From Halichoerus grypus (lineage: Eukaryota > Chordata > Mammalia > Carnivora > Phocidae), in the NCBI RefSeq assembly GCF_964656455.1, contig NC_135721.1:49483530-49547529 (forward strand): DNA of 64,000 nucleotides, in the 5' to 3' direction. Every line of letters begins with the position of its first letter. Positions within the stretch are counted from its first letter, which is position 1. Positions 47,800-58,676 of this stretch are shown piece after piece. Both the position numbers and the translations under genes were made by a program. The notes beneath the pieces are model-generated. The model ran no database searches. It was given only the letters and a program-made list of their open reading frames with translations, and had not been told where the DNA came from.

Positions 47800-49581
47800 G
47801 CCAAATGGTCTTTAATGGTAGCTATACCATTTTATGTTTCTAAAACCAATGTATGAAAGTTCCAGTTGCTCAAAATTCTTGTCAACATTTGGTATTGTCA
47901 TCCTTTTTGTTAATTTTAGTCACTCTAAAGGTCACTCTAATGAGTAGATACTGGCATTTTTTGTTGTTTTATCATTTCCCCAGTACCTCCTGCTAGTGAG
48001 CACCTTTCATATGTTCATTGGCTGTTCATTGATCTTCTTTTATCAAGTGCCTATTCAACTCTTTTCCCCATATTTTACACTGGGCTATTTTTCTTCTTAT
48101 TAAGTTGGAAGAGTATTTTATATATTCTGGATACCAGTTCTATTTCAGTTTCTATATTCAGTTCTATATATATCCCAAATCCTTAGCTTTTCATTGTGTC
48201 CTGCCTAAGAAATCCTGTACGAGTTTTAAAAACTTTTCTTCTGTATTTTTTCTAGAAGATTTGTAACTGTAACTTTTTTTCTTTGGGTATACGATCCATT
48301 TAGGTATTTTCTATATATCAGAATGATGAAACAGTTGAGGTTTATGTTTAGGCATATGGCTATCCATTTGTTCAAGCACCAGTGCTGCAAAGTTCTTTAA
48401 GATTTCATTGGACATTATCCCATTTACTGATTAGAAGACATTTCCTGACCACAACACACAAAGTTCAACATATGTGTCTTTGAAATCCATGTTATTACAT
48501 TATTATTCAGGCCTCACTTATCATGATAATTTTTTTCTGGTTGATCTGTCAAAGTCTCAAGTGTATTCTGTCAAGATCTCTTACTATCATTGTGCTGTCT
48601 GTGGTTTTTGGTACTTTCCCTGTTCTACAGTTTTTTTTAATGCATTCTCATGCAGTATTATGTGTTGTGTTAGGGCTTGTGGCAGTGAGATCTTTATTTT
48701 AGAATGCTGATAGGAAATGACTATTTTGTTTAATAACATTTGCCTTGAATTTGAACTTATGTCTTATAAATATGTTACTACCTCTTCTTTTACATTTGCT
48801 GTTTCCTTATATGCCTTTACCCAGTATTTTATCTGTTAGTTTCATCAATTTTTTTATCTCATCTTTGTCTTCTAATAAGATAATTTAAATGATATACGAT
48901 TATTGAGCTGTTTATTTGGTTATAAGTGTGTAGTTTTGTTCTTCCTCTTTTTTAAAGTTCCTTTTGTTTCCTTCATTTTGGTGCATATGCCATATTTTTT
49001 AGCCTTGCACATCCCCAGAGCTTTGAAGAACGTAAATCCTTTCTTTTTTTTTTTTCAAAATATTCTTCAACTTTATAATTCTTAGTGTTAGAATTAGTGT
49101 GAAAAGTTTTATTTGTGACATATTTAATATAAGTGGTTTATCAACACATTTTCATTATCCCCCTCTTCCTCTCCTGTATTTTTAGTATATTCCAGTGTTT
49201 TAGATCGAGTATTACTATTATTATTATTATTACAGTGTTATTTTCTATATTATGTCTTTTTCCAACAGTGAATACTGAAATGTACACTCACTTTTAAGAC
49301 AACTATTAAATTTATCTCACTTTCGGTTAGTTTGCTTTAGACTATGGCTTTCACAATGCATACCTTTAAGTAAAGATATTTGTTTCACATTTTGTGAGGC
49401 CTTCTGTACATTTCATGTTGTTTTCTTCTCACCTTTTAGCTTGATCAAAATAATTTTTATGTCACTTTTTTGACCTTTGATACTCTGTACTTGTTGTTCC
49501 ACTGTCATCTACCTCTTAGTGTTGCAGTAGAGAAATCTGATTTTGGTTAACAAGCTAATTTTCTACCTGAATGCTTGTACT

Positions 49582-49722
49582 TTTCTGCTTTCAAATCATT
49601 TGCCTTCCATTCTGACAAGAGGCTGAGAAACATAATTATTCTGTTTGTATTGCCAAGGATTATTTTGTTAATGTAGAAGGGAGCAGGGATAACAAACAGG
49701 CAACTAACATAGTCTGCACATA
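49582..49722. repeat. 141-bp near-identical duplication, copy 1
   Basis: Matches 51434-51574 with three mismatches and no gaps, in the same orientation. Shared blocks include gccttccattctgacaagag, ctgtttgtattgccaaggat and caggcaactaacatagtctg. The flanks are unrelated on both sides. Confidence 0.95.
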
Positions 49723-49751
49723 AATATTTTTCTGATACATTGATTATTGTT

Positions 49752-49938
49752 TTTTTTTTTAAGATTTTATTTATTTATTTTAGGGTCGGGGGACAGAGGG
49801 AGAGGGAGAAAGAGTCTTAAGCAGACTGCGCACTGAGCACAGAGCCTGATGCAGGGCTGGATCTCATGACCCTGAGATCATGATGTGAGCTGAAACCAAG
49901 AGTCAGACACTTAACCAACTGTGTCACCCAGGCGCCCC
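49752..49938 (-). mobile_element. CanSINE, older type
   Basis: Reverse copy of the gaaaccaagagtcagacact type. TSD tacattgattattgtt (49736-49751) and tatattgattattctt (49939-49954). Confidence 0.94.
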
Positions 49939-50429
49939 TATATTGATTATTCTTAATGTTTCATTTTTTTCTTGGCTCCCCTTTACAAACATCATTTGAC
50001 CTGATGCTAACTTTATCTTCTGTGTTCAAATTGATCATCTTTTCTATTATCATTTTTAGCTTCATACCAAGTTCTGGGAGAATGTCTCATGTTTGTTTTC
50101 CACATAACTTGGTTAATTTTCCATAGTGTAAATCCTGCACTTATTCCCTGTCATATGGAACTCAATTTAGTTACTATGCTTTTGCTATTCTTATAACCCT
50201 TTTATCTTATCCATCTCTCTTTATATTTCCTGTTGACTTCTGGATTTATCATGTTATTTCACCTCACACTATTTTCTCCTATTGCTTTATGCTCCTTTTT
50301 TATTGGAAATGATTTATTTTATCTTTTAGATGATAATACCAATGAACTTCTTGAAATTTTCCTTTTTATCCTCTAATATATAATTTTCTGAGACTTGAGA
50401 ATTCTGTGAGTCTTTTAGATGCTGTATTA

Positions 50430-50458
50430 GGATTCTCTAGAGAAACAGAACCAATAAG

Positions 50459-50493
<35 letters not shown>

Positions 50494-50945
50494 AAAGGTT
50501 TATTGTGTGTGTAAAAGGTTTATTATTGGAATTGGCCCGTGTGATTATGGCTTCTGAGGAGTCCTAAGATCTGCAGTTGTTAAGCTGGAGACCCGGGAAG
50601 TTTGTGTAAGTTCTGGAGTGAAAGCCTGGAGGCTGAAGACCTAGTAAGAGCTGTTCAAGTCTAAAGGCTGGAAAATACTGATGTTCCAGCTCAAGGCAGT
50701 TAGGCAGGAGTTCCTTCTTACTCACAGGAGGATATGCCTTTTTGTTTTGTTCAGGCCTTCAACTAGTTGGATGAGGCCCACCCACATTAGGGAGGAGAAT
50801 CTGCTTTACTCAGTCTATTGGTTTAAATGGTAAGCTCATCTAAAAATACTCTCCCAGACATACCCAGTTTAATGTTCGACCATATATTTGAGCACCTTGT
50901 GACCCAGTCAAGTTGATGCGTAAAATTAACCTCCACAGATTGCTA
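50430..50945 (+). mobile_element. Ancient medium-reiterated repeat, family not named
   Basis: Starts taggattctctagagaaaca / gaaccaataagatg, continues ttggcccgtgtgattatggc, cttcaactagttggatgagg, cacccacattagggaggaga and ends agtcaagttgatgcg. I recognise this as a widespread mammalian interspersed repeat but cannot give its family name with certainty. A TG microsatellite is embedded. Confidence 0.6.
50460..50490. repeat. (TG)15 microsatellite with duplicated flank
   Basis: Pure TG run, followed by two copies of a unit of about 20 bp ending taaaaggtttatt (50491-50524). Likely polymorphic. Confidence 0.93.
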
Positions 50946-51433
50946 TAACCCCCCCTTTTTTTCATTTTGTGACATTTTTACTTGGGCTATGTGCTAGTAT
51001 TTTATTCTCCTACTTGACCTCAGATATAGTTCTTTACACATTGTATCCTTGTCAAAAAACAAAGAGAGTAGACAGCTTTTCATCCTTTTCTCTGCCCCAT
51101 TTAATGGCAGTCTCATTCCTTTCCCAAACTATTTGTGTGCATAATGATATGCATGCACATCTCTACTCTGATTTCCCGATTCTACTGGCTTTTAAGTTAT
51201 CAGTTATTACAGCTAATCAACTTCAGTGGCTTTCATACCTAAGAGTGTATTTTCTCACATAATAACAATTCCAGTAATCAGAATCACATAGAGGCTCAGG
51301 AATGTCACAACTAAGGCATTTATAACCTCTTGACCTTTTCCTCAAGGTTTCAAGGTAGCTGGAGAAATTTAGCCATTATGTCCCTATTTAGACAGCAGAA
51401 AGGAGGGAGCAGGCAAAAGGGTTTCTGAAGACA
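50946..51433. other. No gene; sequence leading into the duplicated segment
   Basis: A 97-codon forward frame (50969-51262) has no recognisable domain. 51265-51433 may be part of an old interspersed repeat that continues into the duplicated segment. Confidence 0.35.
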
Positions 51434-51574
51434 TTTCTGCTTTCAAATCATTTGCCTTCCATTCTGACAAGAGGCTGAGAAACATAATTATTCTGTTTGT
51501 ATTGCCAAGGATTATTTTGTTAATGTAGAAGGCAGCAGGGATAACGAACAGGCAACTAACATAGTCTGCACGTA
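51434..51574. repeat. 141-bp near-identical duplication, copy 2
   Basis: See 49582-49722. The mismatches are at the positions reading aaggCagc, aacGaac and gcacGta here. Copy 2 seems to continue a longer old repeat on its left (51300-51433), so it may be the source copy. Confidence 0.95.
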
Positions 51575-51659
51575 TTTTTTGAGTGGAGGTGGTGTCTTCC
51601 TATGACCATTGTCAGCTTCTCTAAAAACTTTCTAAGTACCATGTAAACGGTCAATTTCT

Positions 51660-51847
51660 TTCTTTTTTTAAAAAAATATTTTATTTATTTATTTGACAGA
51701 GAGAGAGCATAAGCAGGGGGAGAGGCAGAGGGAGAAGCAGACTCCCCACTGAGCAGGGAGCCCGATGCGGGGCTCAATCCTAGGACCCTGGGATCATGAC
51801 CTGAGCCAAAGGCAGACACTTAACCAACTGAGCCATCCAGGCGCCCC
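51660..51847 (-). mobile_element. CanSINE, 17-bp TSD
   Basis: Reverse copy. TSD gtaaacggtcaatttct (51643-51659) and gtaaatggtcaatttct (51848-51864), one mismatch. Confidence 0.96.
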
Positions 51848-51864
51848 GTAAATGGTCAATTTCT

Positions 51865-52905
51865 AGCATGTCCTGTTACAGAGATTCTTCAGTTCTTGTT
51901 CTTACTGTGCTGACAGGACTGTGCCTCTGAGATTACATTATATTTCAACAGTTTTCCTTTAACTATAACTTTATGCCATCTCTTCAAGATATACAGCTTC
52001 TGCGTCATTTAAGAAAGAAACTAGGTGGCTGGGGGTAGTTGAGGGACCCATGAGGAATAGGGAGAACCACATTCTTAATGGCCAGGAGTACCAAGTATAG
52101 AGAAGAACAGCTGCCTAGTTCTGTATTATGTAATGCTCAGGGTCTCTGAGATGAAGGGATAGATGGTAGAAGACTTTTCAAGAATGTTTGATGCACCATA
52201 GTCTGAATTCTAGGAACATTTTTCTTAATTCAGCTTCTACCTCCTTCTTAGGATAACTTCATCGCTATTTTTTTCAGTCTTGGTTTTAGCATTATTGTGG
52301 CTTTTCATCTTTTTCTGGCTCTTTTCTATTAGGAGTGTTTGTAAAAAGCTATACTGAAGGGCTGTTAGCCAGGCAATCTTTATTCAGTGGGTATTTATTT
52401 TAAAAGCCATTTGGTTTCATTACCTTTTAATGAGTTCTTTGATAGCGAGTTCCTTAATTAACAAGGCAGTCTTTCAGGTTTCCTCTTTTCTAATTGTTAA
52501 CATATTTTGGTGCTTTCACACAGATACACTGTGATGAAAAGTTTCCTCTTTACAGCTCCTGTAGGGCCATTCAGAAGGGAAAAAGATGGGGATGGGGAGA
52601 ATATGCAGCGTGTTTTCTTAGAATATAAGTGGTTTAAGAGCATTCGTTCTCCCAAACTGAGACTGAGTGAAATATTCATATTTCATGCTTGATTTCCTAT
52701 GACAGGAGTAACTCAGAGTGGATTTCTACATGTATGAAAGTTGATTGAATCTAGCTCACGTTAGAACTTGTATGTTGAATTTTTCTGTAACCGCCTCTCA
52801 GGAAATGTGGAATATTTAATTCTGCCTGGGACCCAAATAAATTTTCATTTAAAAATTTCCTTGAGCTATCTGCAATACTCCTCCCAAAGATAACATTTTA
52901 CGATA
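51865..52905. other. Repeat-free unique sequence, no gene
   Basis: No interspersed repeat seen over about 1 kb. 52.44-52.9 kb has mixed composition without long frames (two opposing 60-codon frames only). It could contain conserved noncoding DNA, which sequence alone cannot show. Confidence 0.4.
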
Positions 52906-52907
52906 AA

Positions 52908-53155
52908 CCACCGACCACTCATTGAGGCCCTCATATGTGCCAGATAACTGCACTGGTCTCTACATTCTCTTATCCCGTTTATTGCCTAAATTTCTGCGAG
53001 GTTGGTGTCATTATCTCCACTTTACTGATGGACAAGCTAAGTCTAACCAAGATTAAACGACTTTCCTAAAGGTCACGTAAGTGATAGGGCCGGGATTTGA
53101 ACCTAAATTAACATGAACCGAAGTCCTTGCTCTTTCTCTGTAGTATCACTTCCAC
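52908..53155 (-). mobile_element. MIR SINE, well preserved
   Basis: Reverse MIR over nearly its whole length: gaggccctcatatgtgccag, tctccactttactgatggac, gactttcctaaaggtcacgt, gtgatagggccgggatttga, and a tail close to the tRNA-derived head. Confidence 0.92.
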
Positions 53156-54369
53156 TCCAGTCTTGTCTTGTTTTCACTACGACTTACCATAAAATGGACA
53201 TGATGGCTCAGGCACTGTTCTCCCATAGTAAGATTAATTAGAGAGCTAATGAAATTTTTGTAAAGAAGATCTTAAATGATTTCCCTCAGAGAAACCTAAG
53301 GTTTTAAATATTCTGAAATGAAGTATTTGTACTGGCAGAAAATAATGAACCCAAAGCACCTACAGGATACGTTAGCTCAAAAAAGCAAAAAAGAAACTCA
53401 GACTAATGAGGTGTTTGGGAGGAGAAATGCTCTTATTTAGGGTATTGACCAGTTAGGAACCGAGTAATAAGTTGTATGTGGAGGTTAAAAGCGACTGGCT
53501 GGCAGACAGTTAGGCGTCTGTACCATTGTGTTTTGTAAACTTTCTCCTATGGCTGTGGTGTGTTTTTTCCAAGCCCACTTAATTTTTTATGAGGTTTGTA
53601 AAGGTCTTGAATAAACAATTGAGATTATAGAGGTTTTCCTGGAAGCTTTGGTTAATATTTTAATATGCTCTGCTTTGTCACATTATTAAATAGCTTATTG
53701 GAAAGTTTGAAAGAGAGTGTTTCTTTTTTCTTTTTCCTATTTTTTCTTTCTCATTTCTCTTTTAAAATTCTGATCTAGCAGTTAAATATCAAAATTTGGT
53801 ATAGTTTTTAGCTGATTTTCTCTCTTCTTTTTATTTTAACTTGATGCCTCTACAGGTCACCCTTGGATTGGGAATTAGCATCTGGGAGGCCTCCACTTAA
53901 AATTCACTTCAAGTGAAATTCCAGTTTAGAGGGTATATCTTGAAATGAAGCCAGTGATTGTAAATGTAAGTGGTAAGAGAGGACTGGAGAAGGAGAGGGG
54001 GAATTGGATAGGGTCAGAAAACAGGAACTAATAGAACTTTGGAGATTACCTCATTGTGACCTTTTGCTCATTAATATTTGAATCTGATTCTTTGGCATCT
54101 TGGTGACATGTCAAGCATGGCAAAGACTGAATACCTTCAAAGACATTTCTGTGTTAATGAGATGACTTGATGAAGTTGACCTTTAACCTGAACAGGAATT
54201 GAGGAAAGAGAAAGGAAGAGTTTTTATTTCTCATTATGAGGACTTCTTATTCTATGGAGGTTTGTGTAGTAATAATTTTTATTTGTAGAGTACTTTATAT
54301 GACCACATTTCAGATTGGAAGCCACTCGAAAACATTTCCATGTTGTTGTTATTGGGATGTAATGACGGT
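53156..54369. other. Unique sequence, no gene
   Basis: No interspersed repeat recognised over 1.2 kb. Candidate region for conserved noncoding elements around 53.38-53.75 kb. No exon evident. Confidence 0.4.
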
Positions 54370-54560
54370 CACCCAGAAAATCCTACCACTTTTGTGAAGC
54401 CTTCTCTGACTATTTTGGCCTCGTAACCATTTCTTCTAAAATCATATAGCACTTAGAGTTTATTCTGCTCAATTTAGCACTTAATTGCATGTTCTCCTTG
54501 ATTTGCTTCAGAACGGGAAGTACATTTTCCACTTCTGTGTGTGACAGAATTTTTTTGGTC
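54370..54560 (+). mobile_element. L2 (LINE-2) 3' fragment
   Basis: gtgaagccttctctgactat, aaatcatatagcacttagag and gttctccttgatttgcttca give the L2 3'-end order. Confidence 0.75.
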
Positions 54561-54694
54561 AAAAAGAAGAAAATCATATGACTCTATAAAGGCGTAAATG
54601 GTTAGTAAAATATTACGAACTCATAAAATACTTACATTTTAAGCAGATATACCCAATGTCTTGTCAACTGTTTTCCATACTCAGGATCAGAGGA

Positions 54695-54840
54695 ACAAAA
54701 ATTATAATATTCATAAGACATTTACTGAGTACTTAATGTACGTCAGGTACTGTGGTAAATACTACATAGGAATTCTTTTTATTTAATCATTGTAACAGTT
54801 CTATTTTTCAGATGACAAAACTGAGGTGAAGAATAACGTC
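54695..54840 (-). mobile_element. MIR SINE fragment
   Basis: catttactgagtacttaatg, tcaggtactgtggtaaatac and cagatgacaaaactgaggtg: reverse MIR, right part lost. Confidence 0.8.
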
Positions 54841-55364
54841 AGTGTTTTAGGGCGTCGTATTTAATGTTTGTTTTCATTAAACCACATATCTGTAATTTGT
54901 CTGTTTACTTTTATATATTTTTCTATTTGTTTGTTTTTGCTCTTAACACTATTTTGATCTATGGCAGTAGAACATACAAGTCAAGGCATTTGCTTGTGTT
55001 TTTGTTGTTTTGTAATGGGCATGTACTGATTAACTGGCTATACCTTTTATCCTTTATTGTGAATTTGAGTTCGTAAGACCCATATATGAATGCATTTTCT
55101 TTATAAAGCAAAAATGTTTGCCAAGCTGATAATGGAAATCAAGACTAGGGCATATAAGATTATTGGCAAGGGAGAAATTCTTTAAATGTCTATTATAGTT
55201 TTTTCTGGTTTTATATATTGGTAAATTAAAAAGATTCTTTTTAGGTTCTACTTGTGATCTCATAGCTCATATCAGACTTATTTTCTAGTTATAACTATTT
55301 TTATATTATATTTGTATATTTATATACAAAATACAAAACCAGAGAATTGTCAAAAAAAATGAAG
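54841..55364. other. No gene or repeat recognised
   Basis: Very AT-rich. Short frames on both strands, no domains. Confidence 0.4.
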
Positions 55365-55881
55365 GGATCAGTGCTTGGGATGTAAACCAATAACAGTTGG
55401 TTTCAGAGGAACAGGATACCAAAGAAGAAAGAAACACAGAGAAAGAATCCTCCAAAATGTCTTTATAAAATTCCTCTTCAGTTCCTGGCTAATTTCTAAG
55501 CTTCACATGAATAGGGCACACTCTGGAGCTGTAGAAGACATCAGCTGCTGGAATACTAATAGTTGAGCAAATATTCTGGCATTGCACAGCAGAGACATTG
55601 AGGATTGGACCCACAGAGAGACCTGATGAGCACATGGCCTTTCAGTTTAAACATCAGTAAAGCCATTTGCAGGGATTAAGGACAAGTTCCTAAGATAAAG
55701 GACAAAATTAAAATAGACCCACTATAACTTTAAAAACAAGCCTGACAAAAATGAAAGTGATCCACTAATAATTTAACTGCCTGCCTAAACAAAACTCAAA
55801 AGTCTACTGAGGAGGATGAAATAATCTAGTGCCTTTATAGCATCTTATCTGCAATGTATGACATATGAGATAGAGTTCCTT

Positions 55882-56072
55882 TTTTTTTTTTAAGATTTTA
55901 TTTATTTATTTGACAGAGAGAGACACAGCGAGAGAGGGAACACAAGCAGGGGAGTGGGAGAGGTAGAAGCAGGCTTCCCGCAGAGCAGGGAGCCCGATGT
56001 GGGGCTCGATCCTAGGATCCTGGGATCATGACCTGAGCCAAACACTTAATGACTGAGCCACCCAGGCACCCC
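55882..56072 (-). mobile_element. CanSINE, young, with head deletion
   Basis: Reverse copy of the agacacagcgagagagggaa type. TSD tgagatagagttcctt (55866-55881) and tgagatagagtttctt (56073-56088). About 12 bp (gaaggcagacgc) is missing between gagcca and aacacttaatg compared with sister copies. Confidence 0.96.
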
Positions 56073-56740
56073 TGAGATAGAGTTTCTTAATGTGATAATA
56101 AGCAGAAAAACTGACCTGTAATCAAAAGTTAAAACAGTCAGTAGAAGCAGATTGTTAGATAATCCAGATATGCTAGGAGACAGAGATTTCAAAATAACTG
56201 ATTAATATGTTAAAGAAAACAGAGGAAAGAATGGACAATATCAAAAAAAATTATTTGAACATATATTAAAAATCAAATATGTGTTTTAGAATAGCAAAAT
56301 ACAAGATTTGTAGCGAAGAGCTCATTAACGTGAGCTCTTAAAAATGGATTAAACATGTTTAACACAGACTCAATAAAGCAGAAGTCGAGATAAGTTAACT
56401 CAAAGATCTATGGATACACCGAAACTTAAACACATAGAAAAAAAGAATACAAATTTTACTTTTAATTTTTAAAAATGGAATAGGGCATAAAAGAGAGATG
56501 GAGCACAGTCGAAAGGTATAATATGTATGTCCTTGGAGACCTGGAAGTAGAGGAGAGAATGAGAATTGTGCAGAGGCTTTAATGTGTCTGCACTCAGTAG
56601 CAGATCTTCAACTGTATAAACAAAAACTGACAGAACTGAAAGGATAAGTAGATAGATTCACAATTATAGTTGGTTATTTTAACACTCCTTCAGTAACCGA
56701 TAAAAGAAGTAGACAGAATACCAATAAGGCTATAGAAGAC

Positions 56741-56971
56741 TTGAACTGTAATATCAAACGACTTGATCTAATTGACATTCCACCACCAGCAGCAGCATTT
56801 TTTTTTCCTAGTGCACATGCAACATTCACTAAGTTAGAGCACATTCTAGACCATAAAACAAGTCTCAATAAATATAAAAGGAATAAATTCTTACCGACTA
56901 TGTTTGCCATCTGCAACAGAAATAAATTAGAAATCAATAACAAACATGTTTATGTAATATACCTCACTTAG
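56741..56971 (+). pseudogene. L1 ORF2 endonuclease-domain remnant
   Basis: A 76-codon frame with LEHILDHKTSLNKYKR and KLEINNKHV, matching the second half of the L1 apurinic-endonuclease-like domain (the IDHILGHK-type block). The conserved SDHNG-type catalytic block is degraded. Non-functional. Confidence 0.8.
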
Positions 56972-57290
56972 ACATAACATATCGTCTTTTTTATGTAATG
57001 CTGGATTTGATTTGCTGTTGTGTTGAAATTGTGTATGTGTGTTTATGCAGGATGTTGGTTTATAGTTTTCTGTTCTTATATCATCTTTGCCTTTGATTTT
57101 GCCATCACGGTAATGTTGATCTCATAAAATGCATTTTAGAAATGTTTTCTCCCCCATCTCTATTTTGTGAAAGGTTTTGTCTAGACTTGGTTTCATTTCT
57201 CCCATTAATACTTGATAGATTTCACTAGTGAAATAATCAGAGTCTGGAGTTTCTTCATTGGAAGGTTATAAAACATAAAATCAGTTTCTT
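56960..57290 (-). mobile_element. Inverted L1 ORF2 RT segment
   Basis: Antisense of the RT region (gttggtttatagttttctgt, ggtaatgttgatctcataaa, agatttcactagtgaaataa). It lies between a forward endonuclease piece and forward RT pieces, so orientation flips inside the L1 tract. Confidence 0.7.
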
Positions 57291-57770
57291 TAATAGAAAT
57301 AAGCTTATTTAATATGTGTGTGTGTGTGAGAGAGAGAGATCTGAGGAGATGCAGATAAAGCATTTGGCAAAAATGGACACCCTTTCAAAAAAAAAAAAAA
57401 CTTCTCAACAGACAAATCTAGTCTGATTTAATCTAATAAAAGAGTATCTATGAAAACCTCCAGCTAGCATTTTACTTCATGGTAAAAGACTTAATGTTTG
57501 ACCTCTAAGATCAGGAACAAGACAAGTATGTCTGCTCTCAACATTCCAGTTCAGCACCCTGTTGGAGCTAGTTCATGCAAAATGGCAAGTAAAAGAAATA
57601 CAAAGTGTGCTAATTCAAAGGGGGGAGAATGAAAAATTTTTTCTTTTTAAAAAAGATAACTCCATGGTCTGTAGAAAATTCGAAGGGATTTTTTTTTTAA
57701 AAGGTAATAAAACTAAGTTTAGCAAGATCACAAGATACAAAGTCACTATGCAAAAAACAGGTCTATTTCT

Positions 57771-57984
57771 TTTTTTAAAAAGATTTTATTTATTTATTTA
57801 TTTGAGAGAGAGAGAGAGCACACCAGCACAAGCAGGGGTGGGGGGGCGGCAAAGGGGCAGAAGGGGAGGGAGAGGGATTCTCAAGCGGAGCCCTATTCGG
57901 GCTTCATCTCACAACTGTGAGATCATGACCTGAGCCAAAACCCAAGAGTCGGATGCTTAACCAACTGACCCACCCAAGCTCCCC
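57771..57984 (-). mobile_element. CanSINE, 17-bp TSD
   Basis: Reverse copy with older head (aaaacccaagagtcggatgc) and an enlarged G-rich body. TSD aaaacaggtctatttct (57754-57770) and aaaacaggtctgtttct (57985-58001), one mismatch. Confidence 0.96.
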
Positions 57985-58051
57985 AAAACAGGTCTGTTTC
58001 TATGTACTAATAAAGAGGAATTGGAATCTGAAATTAAAAACCAATGTCGTT

Positions 58052-58255
58052 GGGGCGCCTGGGTGGTTCAGTCGGTGAAGCGGCTGCCTTCGACTCAGGT
58101 CATGATCCCAGGGTCCTGGGACCAAGCCCCAGTCAGACTCCCTGCTCAGCGGGGAGCCTGCTTCTCTTTCTCCCTCTGCCTGCCTCTCTACCTACTTGTG
58201 CTCTCTCTCTATCTCTCTGTCAAATAAATAAATAAAATCTTCAAAAAAAAATTAT
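58052..58255 (+). mobile_element. CanSINE at a twice-used target site
   Basis: Forward copy, ggggcgcctgggtggttcag to tcaaaaaaaaattat. TSD aaaaaccaatgtcgtt (58036-58051) and aaaaaccaatgtcatt (58256-58271). The right TSD copy is also the left TSD of the adjacent L1. Confidence 0.96.
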
Positions 58256-58271
58256 AAAAACCAATGTCATT

Positions 58272-58676
58272 CTTAATCTCAGGAAACAAACTGAGGGTTG
58301 CTGGAGTGGTGGGCGGTGGGAGGGATGGGGTGGCTGGGTGATAGACATTGGGGAGGATACGTGCCATGGTGAGCGCTGTGAATTGTGTAAGACTGATGAA
58401 TCACAGACCTGTACCTCTGAAACAAATAATACATTATATGTTAAAAAAAAAAAAAAAGATACTAGGAAGGGAAAAATGAAGGGGGAGAAATCAGAGTGGG
58501 AGACGAACCATGAGAGACTGGACTCTGACAAACAAACAGAGTTCTAGAGGGGCTGGGGGTGGGGGGATGGGTTAGGCTGGTGATGGGTATTAAAGAGGGC
58601 ATGTATTGAATGGAGCACTGGGTATTATACGCAAACAATGAATCATGGAACACTACATCAAAAAAAAAAATTTAAA
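58272..58676 (+). mobile_element. 5'-truncated L1 3' UTR insertion
   Basis: Starts cttaatctcaggaaacaaac and runs through the same two-module 3' UTR as 34229-34660, ending in an A-rich tail. Right flank ataatcaatgtcgtt (58678-58692) is a third copy of the SINE target site, after which the old L1 resumes at tacaacatcaaaaacc. Strong G-quadruplex-type tract at 58549-58571. Confidence 0.93.

Larger units (their letters stand above)
47800..50420 (-). mobile_element. Old reverse-strand L1 remnant
   Basis: 48.0-48.3 kb and 48.45-48.9 kb resemble antisense ORF2 (ttcattggctgttcattgat, gatctcttactatcattgtg). 49.4-49.56 kb follows antisense L1-like DNA (tagtgttgcagtagagaaat). No long frames. It hosts a 141-bp duplicated segment (49582-49722) and a CanSINE (49752-49938). 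Assignment past 49.95 kb is weak. Confidence 0.5.

Noticed and set aside
49582..51574. Spaced direct repeats as a CRISPR-like or phage attachment structure
   Set aside because: Only two long copies in mammalian nuclear DNA; no array, spacer or integrase context.
56674..56943. 89-codon reverse frame as a membrane protein
   Set aside because: It is the antisense of the L1 endonuclease remnant at 56741-56971.
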